Source of the DNA: Burkholderiales bacterium
Lineage (GTDB): Bacteria; Pseudomonadota; Gammaproteobacteria; Burkholderiales; Burkholderiaceae_C
Reading direction: 5' to 3'
NCBI GenBank assembly: GCA_028864885.1
Contig: JAGWLR010000001.1
Coordinates: 1 to 64,000, forward strand
DNA: 64,000 nucleotides
Shown: piece by piece, positions 10,305 to 18,283 of the stretch
Layout of the letters: each line of letters begins with the position of its first letter
Position numbering within the stretch: the stretch's first letter is position 1
The notes under the pieces: generated by a model
Databases searched by the model: none
Told to the model about the DNA's origin: nothing
The model's input: only the letters and a program-made list of their open reading frames with translations
Translations under genes and position numbers: made by a program

Positions 10305-10331
10305 AACCCTGTGGCTGAAAGGGTCTTGATC

Positions 10332-10754
10332 ATGACTACCCCTGCTCAATCGGACACCAAGCCCGTGGTGCCTGAATTCAACTGGTTGGCCGCCCCGGCT
10401 CAGATTGCAGACTTTTGGATGCAGATGATGACGCCGCCGCAAAACATGGGCGAGCAGCTGACCGCACCGATGACTGCCAGCATGGACGAGGCCATGAAGA
10501 TGGCCAATGTGTTCAATGCGCTGGTGCAAACCCAGGTGGAATGCTGGAGCAATCTGCAAAGCGGCATGACGCAATGGATGCAGGCGGTGGATTTGCGCAA
10601 TCAGCACACGGGTGCCGACTCGGCCGGGGCCATCTTGTGCCCCCCTGAACAGTTCACACCTGAGAACATCGTTAAAACCGCCACTGGCATGGTCAGTGTC
10701 ATGACCGATGCCATGATGAACGCCGTCAAGCATGACATCGATGGCGTGAGTTGA
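10332..10754 (+). CDS. Hypothetical protein, phasin-like composition
   Basis: The protein has 140 residues with amphipathic helices rich in Met, Gln and Ala (IADFWMQMMTPPQNMGEQL; MKMANVFNALVQTQVECW), no signal peptide and no membrane span. The helical pattern is reminiscent of small phasins or other surface-coating helical proteins, but I cannot assign a family. ATG 10332 is preferred because AAAGGG lies about 10 bases upstream; a TTG at 10299 would extend it into the inverted-repeat element. It is convergent with the YeiH-like gene, with 12 bases between the stops. Confidence 0.5.
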   Translation: MTTPAQSDTKPVVPEFNWLAAPAQIADFWMQMMTPPQNMGEQLTAPMTASMDEAMKMANVFNALVQTQVECWSNLQSGMTQWMQAVDLRNQHTGADSAGAILCPPEQFTPENIVKTATGMVSVMTDAMMNAVKHDIDGVS

Positions 10755-10766
10755 CGGCACAAGGCA

Positions 10767-11882
10767 TCACGCTTGGGTGAACAGGTGGGTGACCCAAGCC
10801 CCACCCACGACCAGCCAGAAAAACAGCAGCAAGGCCAGCAACAAGGGTTTGAAGCCCGCTTGTTTGATGGCGTGAGCCTGGGTGGACAGGCCCAAGGCTG
10901 CCATGGCAGTGGCCAGCAAGACGGTGTCGAGTTGGTTGACCTCACGGGTCACGGCCAGGGGCAGCACGTTCAGTGAGTTGAACAGCACCATGGCGATGAA
11001 GCCCACGGCAAACCAGGGCACGCTGGCCAGCCACGAGGGTTGGGCCGAGCGCGCCGCCCCATGCTGGGCCGAGCGGCGTGACAGCCAGAAGGACAAGGTC
11101 ATCAAAAACGGCGCCAGCAGCATCACCCGGACCATTTTGGTGATCAGGGCGACGTTGGCCGATTCGACGCTGACAGAGCGAGCGGCCGCCACCACCTGAG
11201 CCACTTCATGGATGGTGGCCCCCGCATACAAACCCAGGTTATGGGTGTCGTGCGGCAAGAAGGCCAGGTGGCTGTTGAGCGCGTACAGCCATGGGTACAA
11301 AAAGATCCCGACCGTGCCGAACACCACCACGGTGGCCACGGCCATGGTGACCTGCTCGGATCGTCCTTTGACCACGGGTTCGGTGGCCATGACGGCCGCC
11401 GCACCGCAGATGGCGCTGCCCGCACCGATCAGCATGGCTGCACGCGAGTCCATCTTGAACACGCGGGTGCCGATCCAGGTGGCCAGCAAGAAGGTCGAAC
11501 TGAGCATCACCACGTCGATCAAGACCCCAGTCATGCCCACATGGGCAATGTCCTGAACGGTCAGGCGCAGGCCGTACAGGATCACCCCCGCCCGCAGCAG
11601 CGTGAAGCGGGCAAAGTGCACCCCGGCGCCAGCAGGTGCGGCCACTCTGGGATACAGGGTGTTGCCAATCACCATGCCCAGCAAGATGGACAAGGTCAAG
11701 GAACTGAAGCCGTGGGCACCTAGCCAGGCCCAGTGATCGGCATACATCGCCATCTGGGCGATGCCACCACTCAAAAGCAAGCCCGGCAAGAGATCAGTGG
11801 ATGCGGCGGGAAGGGGGCGTGAGGCTGACTGCATGATCTTGAACTGCTTGAAGAACTGGGGACCAGTCTCAAGCGTTTTCAT
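10767..11882 (-). CDS. yeiH: YeiH/UPF0324-family membrane transporter
   Basis: The 371-residue protein is hydrophobic with about ten transmembrane segments. Conserved family stretches are LLRAGVILYGLRLTVQDI (about residues 94-111), the glycine-rich IGAGSAICGAAAVMATEPVV (about 152-171) and the GLYAGATIHEVAQV segment (about 218-231). The family (also called putative sulfate exporters) is found next to a LysR regulator, as here. Substrate is unproven; sulfate or sulfonate export and sodium-coupled roles have been proposed. The start at 11882 lacks a strong ribosome site, and Met17 (11834) is an alternative that removes a polar leader. The lysR gene is divergent, with 59 bases between the starts. 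Confidence 0.85.
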   Translation of the reverse strand: MKTLETGPQFFKQFKIMQSASRPLPAASTDLLPGLLLSGGIAQMAMYADHWAWLGAHGFSSLTLSILLGMVIGNTLYPRVAAPAGAGVHFARFTLLRAGVILYGLRLTVQDIAHVGMTGVLIDVVMLSSTFLLATWIGTRVFKMDSRAAMLIGAGSAICGAAAVMATEPVVKGRSEQVTMAVATVVVFGTVGIFLYPWLYALNSHLAFLPHDTHNLGLYAGATIHEVAQVVAAARSVSVESANVALITKMVRVMLLAPFLMTLSFWLSRRSAQHGAARSAQPSWLASVPWFAVGFIAMVLFNSLNVLPLAVTREVNQLDTVLLATAMAALGLSTQAHAIKQAGFKPLLLALLLFFWLVVGGAWVTHLFTQA

Positions 11883-11904
11883 TGATCAGTCCAGCAACTT
11901 ATTT

Positions 11905-11927
11905 GGTTAATATCTACCTATTAAACC
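11905..11927. promoter_or_regulatory. Inverted repeat between yeiH and lysR genes
   Basis: GGTTAATA and TATTAAACC are imperfect inverted arms with a 6-bp centre. The site lies midway in the 59-bp divergent region and matches the T-N11-A style of LysR-type operators. It could serve both autoregulation and yeiH activation. Confidence 0.5.
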
Positions 11928-11941
11928 GATAGATTGAGCAG

Positions 11942-12859
11942 ATGGATGTGTACCGTTTGACGCTGCGTCAGTTGCAGATTTTTGTGGCTGTGGCGCAGTC
12001 GGGCAGCACGTCGGCGGCGGCCGAGGTCGTGGCGCTGTCGCAGTCGGCCACCAGCTCGGCGTTGACCGAGCTGGAGCGCCAGCTGTCGATCCGGCTGTTT
12101 GACCGAGTCGGCAAACGCTTGTGCTTGAGCGAAAGCGGCCGGGTGTTGCTGCCCATGGCGCAGTCTTTGTTGGATGGGGCCAGGCAAATCGGGCTGGCGG
12201 CACAGAACCCGGATCAGGTGCTTCAGTCCCTGCGCATCGGCGCCAGCATGACGATTGCCGATCACCTGCTGTTGGATGTGTTGAAGGCCTTGCTGGGGGA
12301 TCGCCCCCGATTGAGCGACAGCTGGCGGTCGCGGGTCGACGTGGGCAACACGCAGTCGATCTGTTCGCGCGTGGCATCGTTCGAGCTGGATCTAGGCTTG
12401 ATCGAAGGCGTGTGCCACGAGCCCGCATTGCGTGTTGAGCCCTGGCTGAGCGACGAAATGGTGATCGTGGGCCCGGCCGGCAGCAATCACCAAACGCGCT
12501 GGTCAGTGACGGCGTTGCGCCAGGCAGTATGGCTGCTGCGCGAGCCGGGATCAGGCACGCGCGATGCCTGCGATCGGGCTTTGTTGCCCCACCTCAAAAC
12601 CTACCGGCGTGCGCTGGAGTTGGGCAGCAATGACCTCATCAAAAAGGCCGTGGGCGCGGGGATGGGGTTGGCCTGCCTGTCTCGCTGGGTGGTCAAGAAC
12701 GACCTGGCCGCCGGGCTGCTGCAGGAACTGCCCACCGTTTTACCGCGCATTGAGCGCCGATATCACTGGGTGATTCATCGGGACAAGCAGGTGTCACCCT
12801 CCTTGCAGCGCTTGGTCGAACTGTTGACCGTTCCGGATCGACTGTCAGGCGCCCTTTGA
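11942..12859 (+). CDS. LysR-family regulator (YeiE-like)
   Basis: The 305-residue protein has the N-terminal winged HTH of LysR regulators (LTLRQLQIFVAVAQSGSTSA, 6-25, then LSQSATSSALTELERQLSIRLFDR) and a C-terminal periplasmic-binding-protein fold (about 90-300). The pairing with YeiH recalls YeiE of enteric bacteria and CbbR/CysB-like relatives. It most likely senses a small anion or metabolite and controls the divergent transporter. Spacing, length and start (ATG shortly after ttgagcag) are regular. No unusual feature is seen. Confidence 0.85.
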   Translation: MDVYRLTLRQLQIFVAVAQSGSTSAAAEVVALSQSATSSALTELERQLSIRLFDRVGKRLCLSESGRVLLPMAQSLLDGARQIGLAAQNPDQVLQSLRIGASMTIADHLLLDVLKALLGDRPRLSDSWRSRVDVGNTQSICSRVASFELDLGLIEGVCHEPALRVEPWLSDEMVIVGPAGSNHQTRWSVTALRQAVWLLREPGSGTRDACDRALLPHLKTYRRALELGSNDLIKKAVGAGMGLACLSRWVVKNDLAAGLLQELPTVLPRIERRYHWVIHRDKQVSPSLQRLVELLTVPDRLSGAL

Positions 12860-12886
12860 TTGACTGTCAGAAAGTGCCTCTTTTTT
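12847..12886 (+). terminator. Possible terminator after the LysR gene
   Basis: AGGC-gcc-CTTT (12847-12857) and AAAGTGCCT (12871-12879) form an imperfect stem followed by a run of T (12881-12886). The left arm lies inside the last codons of the LysR gene. Confidence 0.4.
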
Positions 12887-12893
12887 AAGCTTT

Positions 12894-12906
12894 GACCGCT
12901 GCGGTC
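12894..12906. promoter_or_regulatory. Perfect short palindrome in front of the acyltransferase gene
   Basis: GACCGC-T-GCGGTC is a 13-bp perfect inverted repeat 45 bases before the ATG at 12952. A TTGACC overlaps its left arm and could be a -35 element, with TATCTT 15 bases on as a weak -10. It may be a repressor site. Confidence 0.3.
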
Positions 12907-12951
12907 GCACTCTATCTTTGCCCTCGTTCCATTGATTGAGCGAGGGTCCGA

Positions 12952-13620
12952 ATGGCTCACCACAGCACCAGGCAGTACGATGTCTCCGTTGCAAGCACCG
13001 AAACCGAATTGCTGCAAGCCTGTGCGGTGCGTGCCGAAGCTTACGGGCACCACCTTGGCGCCGCCGTTTTGAGTTTCTCGGCCGTAGAAGACATGGATCG
13101 AGAAGCGGGCACCTTCGTTTTGTTGTGCCGCGATTCGATCTCCGGAGCGGTACTCGGCACAGCTCGGATTCAAACCAATGAACATCGGCCGCTGTTGGTC
13201 GAGCGCAGTGTAATCCTGCCGCGCCACATTGCCCGCCGCACCCGCGCTGAAGTGACTCGTCTGGCCGTCAAGCCGGGGTCGGATCGCCTGGTCAAGTTGT
13301 GCCTGATGCGCGCGGTGTACCAATTCTGTGAGGCCCAGGGCATCGATTGGCTGGTGATCTGCGCACGAAGCGAACCGCTGGCCCGAACCTATCGGTCGCT
13401 CGGCTTTGTCGATTTCCTGGAGCCCGGTCAGCATGTCTTGCTGGCGCATGCCGGGCATCTGCCCCATCTGGTGTTCACGATGGATGTGGCCGCCACACGC
13501 CAGCGCTGGCTGGCTGCAGGGCACCGTTTGCAATCGTTCATGCTTGCAGGCGCTCAGGGCCCCTGGCTGGGCTATCTTCAGAGGTTGCGTCCGGTGGGTT
13601 GTCAGGAACAGGCCGCCTGA
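12952..13620 (+). CDS. GNAT/FeeM-like N-acyl transferase (autoinducer-synthase fold)
   Basis: The 222-residue protein has the pattern of N-acyl amino acid synthases of the FeeM group: an N-terminal RAEAYG segment, LGTARIQ in the central sheet, AEVTRLAVKPG (about 100-110) and LMRAVYQFCEAQGIDWLVI (about 118-136), then the GNAT-type YRSLGF at the C-terminal side. FeeM proteins join acyl-ACP to an amino acid and share the LuxI fold; the real acyl acceptor here cannot be read. The start has GCGAGGG about 7 bases upstream. Its last 83 bases are antisense to the 3' end of the hybrid histidine kinase gene, so the two genes are convergent and physically overlapping. Confidence 0.7.
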   Translation: MAHHSTRQYDVSVASTETELLQACAVRAEAYGHHLGAAVLSFSAVEDMDREAGTFVLLCRDSISGAVLGTARIQTNEHRPLLVERSVILPRHIARRTRAEVTRLAVKPGSDRLVKLCLMRAVYQFCEAQGIDWLVICARSEPLARTYRSLGFVDFLEPGQHVLLAHAGHLPHLVFTMDVAATRQRWLAAGHRLQSFMLAGAQGPWLGYLQRLRPVGCQEQAA

Positions 13621-15427
13621 CGCGAAGGTGGCTCCAACGCTGAAGCACCTTGCTGAGGTCTTCCAGCACACAAGGCTTGGATAAGAAGTCGTCCATGCCG
13701 GCGTCCAGGCAATCTTGACGTTCCGAGTCGCCCGCCGTGGCGGTGAGGGCCACGATCGGAATGCGAGGCAGCGCCAGCTGTTGCTCTTGCGTACGGATCT
13801 CACGGGTGGCCTCGTAGCCGTCCATGATCGGCATGTCGCAATCCATCAAGATCAGATCAGGGCGGTTGATGTCGCGCAGCGCATGCCGCACGGCTTCGCG
13901 GCCGTCTTTGACACGTTCGGTGCGGGCACCGATGATCTCTAAAAAGTTGGTCGCCACCAAGGCGTTGATGTCATTGTCTTCAGCCATCAGCACCAGGCAG
14001 GTGGCGGGCTCCGTCTCGGTGGCCGATATGGCGGCGTTTGGGTTAGCGAGTTCAACCGCGCGTGCTTCGCTTGAGGCGGTTGTGATCGGTTCGGATTCCT
14101 GCGGCGCTTGTGTGCCAGGCAGAAAGGCGCTGAATGTCATCGTGGTGCCCACACCGGGTTCGCTGTCGGCGGTGATGTCGCCCCCCATGGCGCGGGCAAT
14201 GTCGCGGGCGATGGTGAGACCCAATCCGACGCCCTCGGCCGAATGGGTACCTGAGGCTGACGCGGCTTGCTGAAAGGCCTCAAAAATCGCCGGCAATTCT
14301 TGTCGCCCGATGCCTACGCCAGTGTCACGCACTTCGGTCCAGACCATGCCTTGATCTTCATCGCGCTCCACTTTCAATTCAATGCTGCCTTGGCGGGTGA
14401 ATTTGATGGCATTGCCGAGCAGGTTGTGCAGCACTTGCCTGAAGCGGGCGGGGTCACCCAGAACCCAGCAGGGCGCACTCAATCGATGGTGAACGAGGAA
14501 GTGCAGCCCCTTTTCTTCGGCTCGGACAGCGTAGATGCCAGCCAACTGTTCGATCTGGGCATGGAGGTCGTAGCGTTCATTGCGCAGCAGGAACTGGCCG
14601 GATTCGATGCGTGAGATGTCAAGCAGGTCATTGATCAGGCCTAACAGGTGGCTGCCCGAGGATTGAATCAATTCGATCCGGCGGCGCAAGCCTGCGTCGC
14701 GGACATCCATGTGCAGCAGGCGGGCCATGCCCAGGATGCCGTGCAGCGGGGTGCGCAATTCGTGGCTCATGTTGGCCAGAAACTGGGTCTTGACTGCGCT
14801 TTGACGCATGGCAGTGCGCAAGGCTTCATCTTTTTCTTGCGCCAGGGCTTCGGCTTGCATGCGCAGCAGAATCGTGTCCTTGAGTCGCTGTTCGGTGCGG
14901 GCGGCCGTGATCAGTTGCAAGCCCAGCAGCATCAGTAACCCCAAGCCGCCCAGGAAGCCAAGGGGTTCACCCCGCATGAACATCCCCAGGGCCGTAGGCG
15001 CCAGGATGGGCACCACATAGCCGGCGGTGTAGGGCGCGCTGAATTGCAGGCCAAAGGTGGCCACGCAGGATACCCCCGCCAAAGAGGCGATGACGAAGGA
15101 GGCCAAAGGCCAGGGTGCGCTGGTGGCCACGTACAGGCCGGCGATCCCCCACACCGAGCCGTCTATCACCAACCCAGCCAGGGTACTGGTGGGCCCTGGT
15201 GTGTGGCGTGGGGCATCCCAACCTTGAAGCCACCGAAATGCAGCGATGGCAAATTTGGCGACCAGCCAGGCATCGACCACATGCGGGGCGCCCAGATCCT
15301 TGCGCATGCACAAGGCAATGGCCACAGCGAACGCGGTGGCGACCAGCGCACCTATCCGGGCATGGGCCCAAATCGTTCGGAGTTGTTCATCTTGTACTGC
15401 ACGTCTTGAAAGAAGGGTTTGGGGCAT
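13538..15427 (-). CDS. Hybrid sensor histidine kinase with C-terminal receiver
   Basis: The 629-residue protein has several membrane segments in residues 25-175 with no large periplasmic domain. A short coiled linker follows, then a HisKA phosphoacceptor segment NMSHELRTPLHG (His222) and an HATPase_c domain with N, G1 (DTGVGIG) and G2 (GVGLGLTIA) boxes. The receiver starts near residue 478 (LVLMAEDNDINALVATNFL), with the phosphorylatable Asp in LILMDCDMP and Lys in LSKP. There is no Hpt domain, so a separate phosphotransfer partner is needed for output. The last 27 residues are a Pro-rich tail encoded opposite the end of the acyltransferase gene. The membrane-embedded sensor suggests sensing of a lipid-like or membrane signal, possibly the acyl product of its neighbour. 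Confidence 0.85.
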   Translation of the reverse strand: MPQTLLSRRAVQDEQLRTIWAHARIGALVATAFAVAIALCMRKDLGAPHVVDAWLVAKFAIAAFRWLQGWDAPRHTPGPTSTLAGLVIDGSVWGIAGLYVATSAPWPLASFVIASLAGVSCVATFGLQFSAPYTAGYVVPILAPTALGMFMRGEPLGFLGGLGLLMLLGLQLITAARTEQRLKDTILLRMQAEALAQEKDEALRTAMRQSAVKTQFLANMSHELRTPLHGILGMARLLHMDVRDAGLRRRIELIQSSGSHLLGLINDLLDISRIESGQFLLRNERYDLHAQIEQLAGIYAVRAEEKGLHFLVHHRLSAPCWVLGDPARFRQVLHNLLGNAIKFTRQGSIELKVERDEDQGMVWTEVRDTGVGIGRQELPAIFEAFQQAASASGTHSAEGVGLGLTIARDIARAMGGDITADSEPGVGTTMTFSAFLPGTQAPQESEPITTASSEARAVELANPNAAISATETEPATCLVLMAEDNDINALVATNFLEIIGARTERVKDGREAVRHALRDINRPDLILMDCDMPIMDGYEATREIRTQEQQLALPRIPIVALTATAGDSERQDCLDAGMDDFLSKPCVLEDLSKVLQRWSHLRVRRPVPDNPPDATSEDSPARGPERLQA

Positions 15428-15703
15428 CGCTCGCTACAGGTGCGACTACGGTTGACGGCATACAACTGCAGATTGACACTTTGCGTCAAAATGAGCGAGA
15501 GGTCCAGCACTTGCCCCCTAGTGTGAACCTGGGGTTTGACCCCGGCTGGCGAGTATCAGGGTTGGAGACGTGCCATGGCCGCCTAGCGGCATTGCCGGGG
15601 CGTATGCGACCTTGTAAGGACTGTCACAAAGCTTAGGACTGTCATCGCAGAGACAGTGTGGCGCGTTAAAACGCCATGTTCCTGAATTTGCGTTGTGTCC
15701 GTG
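15428..15703. other. Upstream region of the hybrid kinase and of a small gene
   Basis: No gene is seen. It holds a direct repeat AGGACTGTCA at 15617-15626 and 15635-15644 (18-bp period), a small hairpin GCCGC-cta-GCGGC and the divergent promoters of the two flanking genes, which I cannot place with confidence. Confidence 0.35.
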
Positions 15704-16006
15704 ATGAACCGCCACTCTGAGCAGCAACTGCTGAATTTTTGCCTGGCCCAGCACGGCCGCTTCAACCCCGATGCCTGGCGCAAGCAGGGGGTGGTGGCGC
15801 CCGACCAAACGGCCTGTGCGATGTTGCTGCTGGCTGATGCGCGCTGGTATGGCCGTTGGCGCGAACTGCAGGCCTTGATGGGGCAGTCTCAAACCGCTCA
15901 AGCGGGGCGCCTGACCGAGTTGTCTCGCCGAGTTGGGTTCAATCCCCGACTATTTGCCCAAAGGCTACAGGCCTTGTTGTGGCAAAGCACCGAAGCCAAG
16001 CGATGA
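15704..16006 (+). CDS. Small hypothetical protein
   Basis: The protein has 100 residues from ATG 15704 (a GTG at 15695 is also possible). It is soluble, with a mixed helical pattern (LLNFCLAQHGRFNPDAW; LTELSRRVGFNPRLFAQRLQ). The C-terminal segment looks vaguely like a small DNA-binding helix pair but is too weak for a claim. No family is recognised. It stands alone and ends 2 bases before a perfect hairpin. Confidence 0.45.
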   Translation: MNRHSEQQLLNFCLAQHGRFNPDAWRKQGVVAPDQTACAMLLLADARWYGRWRELQALMGQSQTAQAGRLTELSRRVGFNPRLFAQRLQALLWQSTEAKR

Positions 16007-16008
16007 AA

Positions 16009-16033
16009 GTTATCCACCCAAGTTGTGGATAAC
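16009..16033. other. Perfect hairpin made of two opposed DnaA-box-like sequences
   Basis: GTTATCCAC (16009-16017), a 7-base loop and GTGGATAAC (16025-16033) form a perfect 9-bp stem. The right arm contains TGTGGATAA (16024-16032), the exact complement of the consensus DnaA box TTATCCACA; the left arm has one mismatch in the ninth base. No T-run follows, so it is a poor terminator. Confidence 0.5.
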
Positions 16034-16174
16034 CTTGTTGGCAAGCATTGGGGGAACTCGCCTGCCCCCTCTGAAAGACCTTGGTTTGCCTCATTTATAG
16101 GCACTTGCCGGCATGGCGTGAATGCTGGGAAATGCTGAATCGTGATCAATGCAAAGTGTCGGTAAGCTTACTGC

Positions 16175-16369
16175 TTGGCAAGGCGCCATAAAACAGGGGC
16201 TTATTTGATTTGTCAGCATGCGTTTTCCGTCAAGCGCCGGGCGTTGGTGTGCTGGCTTCCCATGGCATGGCTATCGGATGGGGCTTTGGCGAGCGAATCC
16301 AGTGCCGGCAACATTGCGGTGCTGTATCCCGAGATCGGCGAGCCATATCGATCCATCTTTGTGGCCATC
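16175..16369 (+). pseudogene. 5' remnant of an exported binding-protein-like gene
   Basis: The frame has an N-terminal hydrophobic stretch (ALVCWLPMAWLSDGALA) that looks like a signal peptide, followed by IAVLYPEIGEPYRSIFVAI, which resembles the first strand-helix of periplasmic binding proteins that appear beside TonB receptors. After Ile65 the frame continues without similarity and no fold is completed. An ATG at 16218 (MRFPSSAGR) lies in another frame, which suggests a 1-base slip near the start. A large deletion has removed the rest. Confidence 0.45.
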
Positions 16370-16606
16370 CTTCCCCCCTTGTTCTTCGGCTTGTTTGGTG
16401 ATGACCGTGGCGACCGCCGGTGCTCGGCGAACCAATTGTCGAGTACCGGTGACGACGCTGATCATCGGCGGCTCGCCAAAGGCTTGTTGCAAGTCTTCTT
16501 CATCGGCGTTGCTGGCCCTGGCGGGCGTGATCCAGGCAGCTTGGGCCAGTAGGGCGGTCGCCAGCGCAATCGAGGTGTATCGAGCCGGATGGAGTAAGAA
16601 ACGCAT
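16271..16606 (-). pseudogene. 5' remnant of a TonB-dependent receptor gene
   Basis: The 111-residue frame begins with a signal peptide (LLAQAAWITPARA), then EEDLQQAFGEPPMISVVTGT and RQLVRRAPAVATVIT, which is the start of a TonB-receptor plug (plug signature APAVATVIT). The frame then loses all similarity near 16390 and stops after 111 residues, whereas receptors have 600-900. It meets the plus-strand remnant head to head at about 16370-16390, so an internal deletion or inversion joined two 5' ends. The product cannot be a working receptor. Confidence 0.7.
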
Positions 16607-16733
16607 GGGTTTGGGCTAGCGGGATCGGTCGGCTATTCTGTTCAATATTGCCTGTCTGTCGAAAGCCTGTTTACCCGAAAACCTGCGGTGCCGTTGGGAT
16701 ATCGGTACAGTGAGTCTGCTGGGGAATGAATCG

Positions 16734-17051
16734 ATGATCAGTGGAGAAAAAATCGTTGCCGCGCTCACGGCGCTCGCTTGTCTTGTGATGTTGCTGCGCC
16801 TGGCTCTGGGCGCCAGACGGACGGCGAGCTTTGATCGAGCGGTCCTGGGCCTGTGGGAACAGGTGCGGCGCAGCGTGATGCGGTGGAGTCGTCGCATCAA
16901 GCATGGCAAACAGGCGCGCAAAGCCACCCAAGAGGTTTTGCAACGTATGCGCAAAGCAGCCGAGCGCGATGGCAATGTCATCACTCCGCACGCTTTCAAA
17001 AAGCCTGGCGCGTCTCAGCAGTCGTCACGTCAATCGGATGACGAGGGCTGA
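16734..17051 (+). CDS. Small hypothetical membrane-anchored protein
   Basis: The 105-residue protein has one N-terminal hydrophobic segment (IVAALTALACLVMLLRLALG, residues 6-25) followed by a basic cytoplasmic helix (SRRIKHGKQARKATQEVLQRMRK) and a C-terminal tail GNVITPHAFKKPG. Similar single-span basic proteins are common as conserved unknowns in Burkholderiales. ATG 16734 is favoured over GTG 16710, which would add eight polar residues. No function can be stated. Confidence 0.5.
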   Translation: MISGEKIVAALTALACLVMLLRLALGARRTASFDRAVLGLWEQVRRSVMRWSRRIKHGKQARKATQEVLQRMRKAAERDGNVITPHAFKKPGASQQSSRQSDDEG

Positions 17052-17309
17052 TCAATCCTGATCGTTCGATGGTCACGGTGATGCATTCCGTGTACACACA
17101 AGCATCCCTCGTTTGTGGGGGTGTATAGGCTGAATGCGCCATTTGTCACGCGCTAGAAACGTGGTTCCCCCGTAGGTGGGGCTTGACAGCGTGTGTACAG
17201 CCCCAGGTAAACCCTGAAGGGCTTGACCTAAATTACAAACATCAAACGTTGCGCCAAAGTGAGAACAACACGGATCTGATTCCTTTTTGTTCTTTTCTAG
17301 GAGCTTTGA

Positions 17310-18245
17310 ATGCGAATTGCAATCTCTCTGCGTCGTTTGATGTCTGTGGTCGCCATGGCGGTGGCCTTTGTGGCTCCCGGTGCAGCACAGGCCGGAACTT
17401 ACGCCCAGACCAAATACCCGATCGTGCTGGTGCACGGCTTCCTTGGTTTCAGCAGCGTGCTGGACATCAGCTATTTCTATGGAGTTGCTGACCGTCTGCG
17501 TGCCGATGGTGCCAAGGTGTACGTGGCACAGCTCAATCCAGCCCAATCTAACGAATATCGTGGTGAGCAGCTTCTGCAGCAGCTCCAGCAGTGGGCAGCT
17601 CGCGATGGCGTCCAAAAGTTCAATCTGATCGCGCACAGCCAAGGTGGCCCCACTTCGCGCTATGTGGCCGCCGTGGCCCCCGGCTTGGTTGCCAGTATTG
17701 GCACCGTGTCTGCCACGCATTTCGGCAGCAAGACCGCTGATTACTACATCGCCCACATCGGCTCGACCTGGGCCAACAACGTGGCCAGCAATATTGCGCA
17801 AGTGCTGAACGCGATCTACAACGGTTCGGCTGCCTCGGCGTCGCCTACCGATCTGAACGCCGCGTTGGCATCCTTGTCGACGGCCGGGATGAACACCTTC
17901 AACAGCAAGTATCCACAAGGCAAGCCCACCACCACTTGCGGCCAAGGTCCGGCCACTGTGAATGGCGTGTCGTACTACTCCACAGCTGGTTCGTCGGTGC
18001 TGACCAACGTGCTGGATGTGTCGGATGCCCTGTTCGCGTTGACCAGCCAGCCCTTCGGCTCTGAAGCCAACGATGGCGTGGTGGGCAAGTGCTCGGCTCA
18101 CTGGGGTACCGTTCTCAAGGACAACTATTCCTGGAACCACTTGGACGAAATCAACCAAGTGCTGGGCCTGCGCGGTGTGTTCTCGCCAGATCCGGTTGCG
18201 TTCTATGACAGCCTGGCGAACCGCCTGAAGAACCAGGGTCTGTGA
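17310..18245 (+). CDS. Secreted triacylglycerol lipase, family I (first copy)
   Basis: The 311-residue preprotein has a Sec signal peptide cut near Ala28 and then the alpha/beta-hydrolase core of the Pseudomonas/Burkholderia lipase family. VLVHGFLGF (39-47) forms the oxyanion region, AHSQGG carries nucleophile Ser110, NDG gives Asp255, and NHLDE gives His277. Cys210 and Cys261 can form the structural disulfide of this family. It hydrolyses long-chain triglycerides after folding in the periplasm with a dedicated foldase, then leaves through the type II system. AGGAG lies 6 bases before the start. A nearly identical lipase gene follows after 38 bases and the foldase after that, which defines a three-gene operon. 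Confidence 0.93.
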   Translation: MRIAISLRRLMSVVAMAVAFVAPGAAQAGTYAQTKYPIVLVHGFLGFSSVLDISYFYGVADRLRADGAKVYVAQLNPAQSNEYRGEQLLQQLQQWAARDGVQKFNLIAHSQGGPTSRYVAAVAPGLVASIGTVSATHFGSKTADYYIAHIGSTWANNVASNIAQVLNAIYNGSAASASPTDLNAALASLSTAGMNTFNSKYPQGKPTTTCGQGPATVNGVSYYSTAGSSVLTNVLDVSDALFALTSQPFGSEANDGVVGKCSAHWGTVLKDNYSWNHLDEINQVLGLRGVFSPDPVAFYDSLANRLKNQGL

Positions 18246-18283
18246 TCCCGTCCACCACACTGACACGCACCAGGAGGTTTCCC

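Noticed and set aside
16009-16033. Replication origin
   Set aside because: Only two boxes, no AT-rich unwinding region and no dnaA/dnaN neighbour.
17160-17309. Sigma-70 promoter before the first lipase
   Set aside because: Two TTGAC-like hexamers occur (17183, 17223), but neither has a fitting -10 at 16-18 bases.
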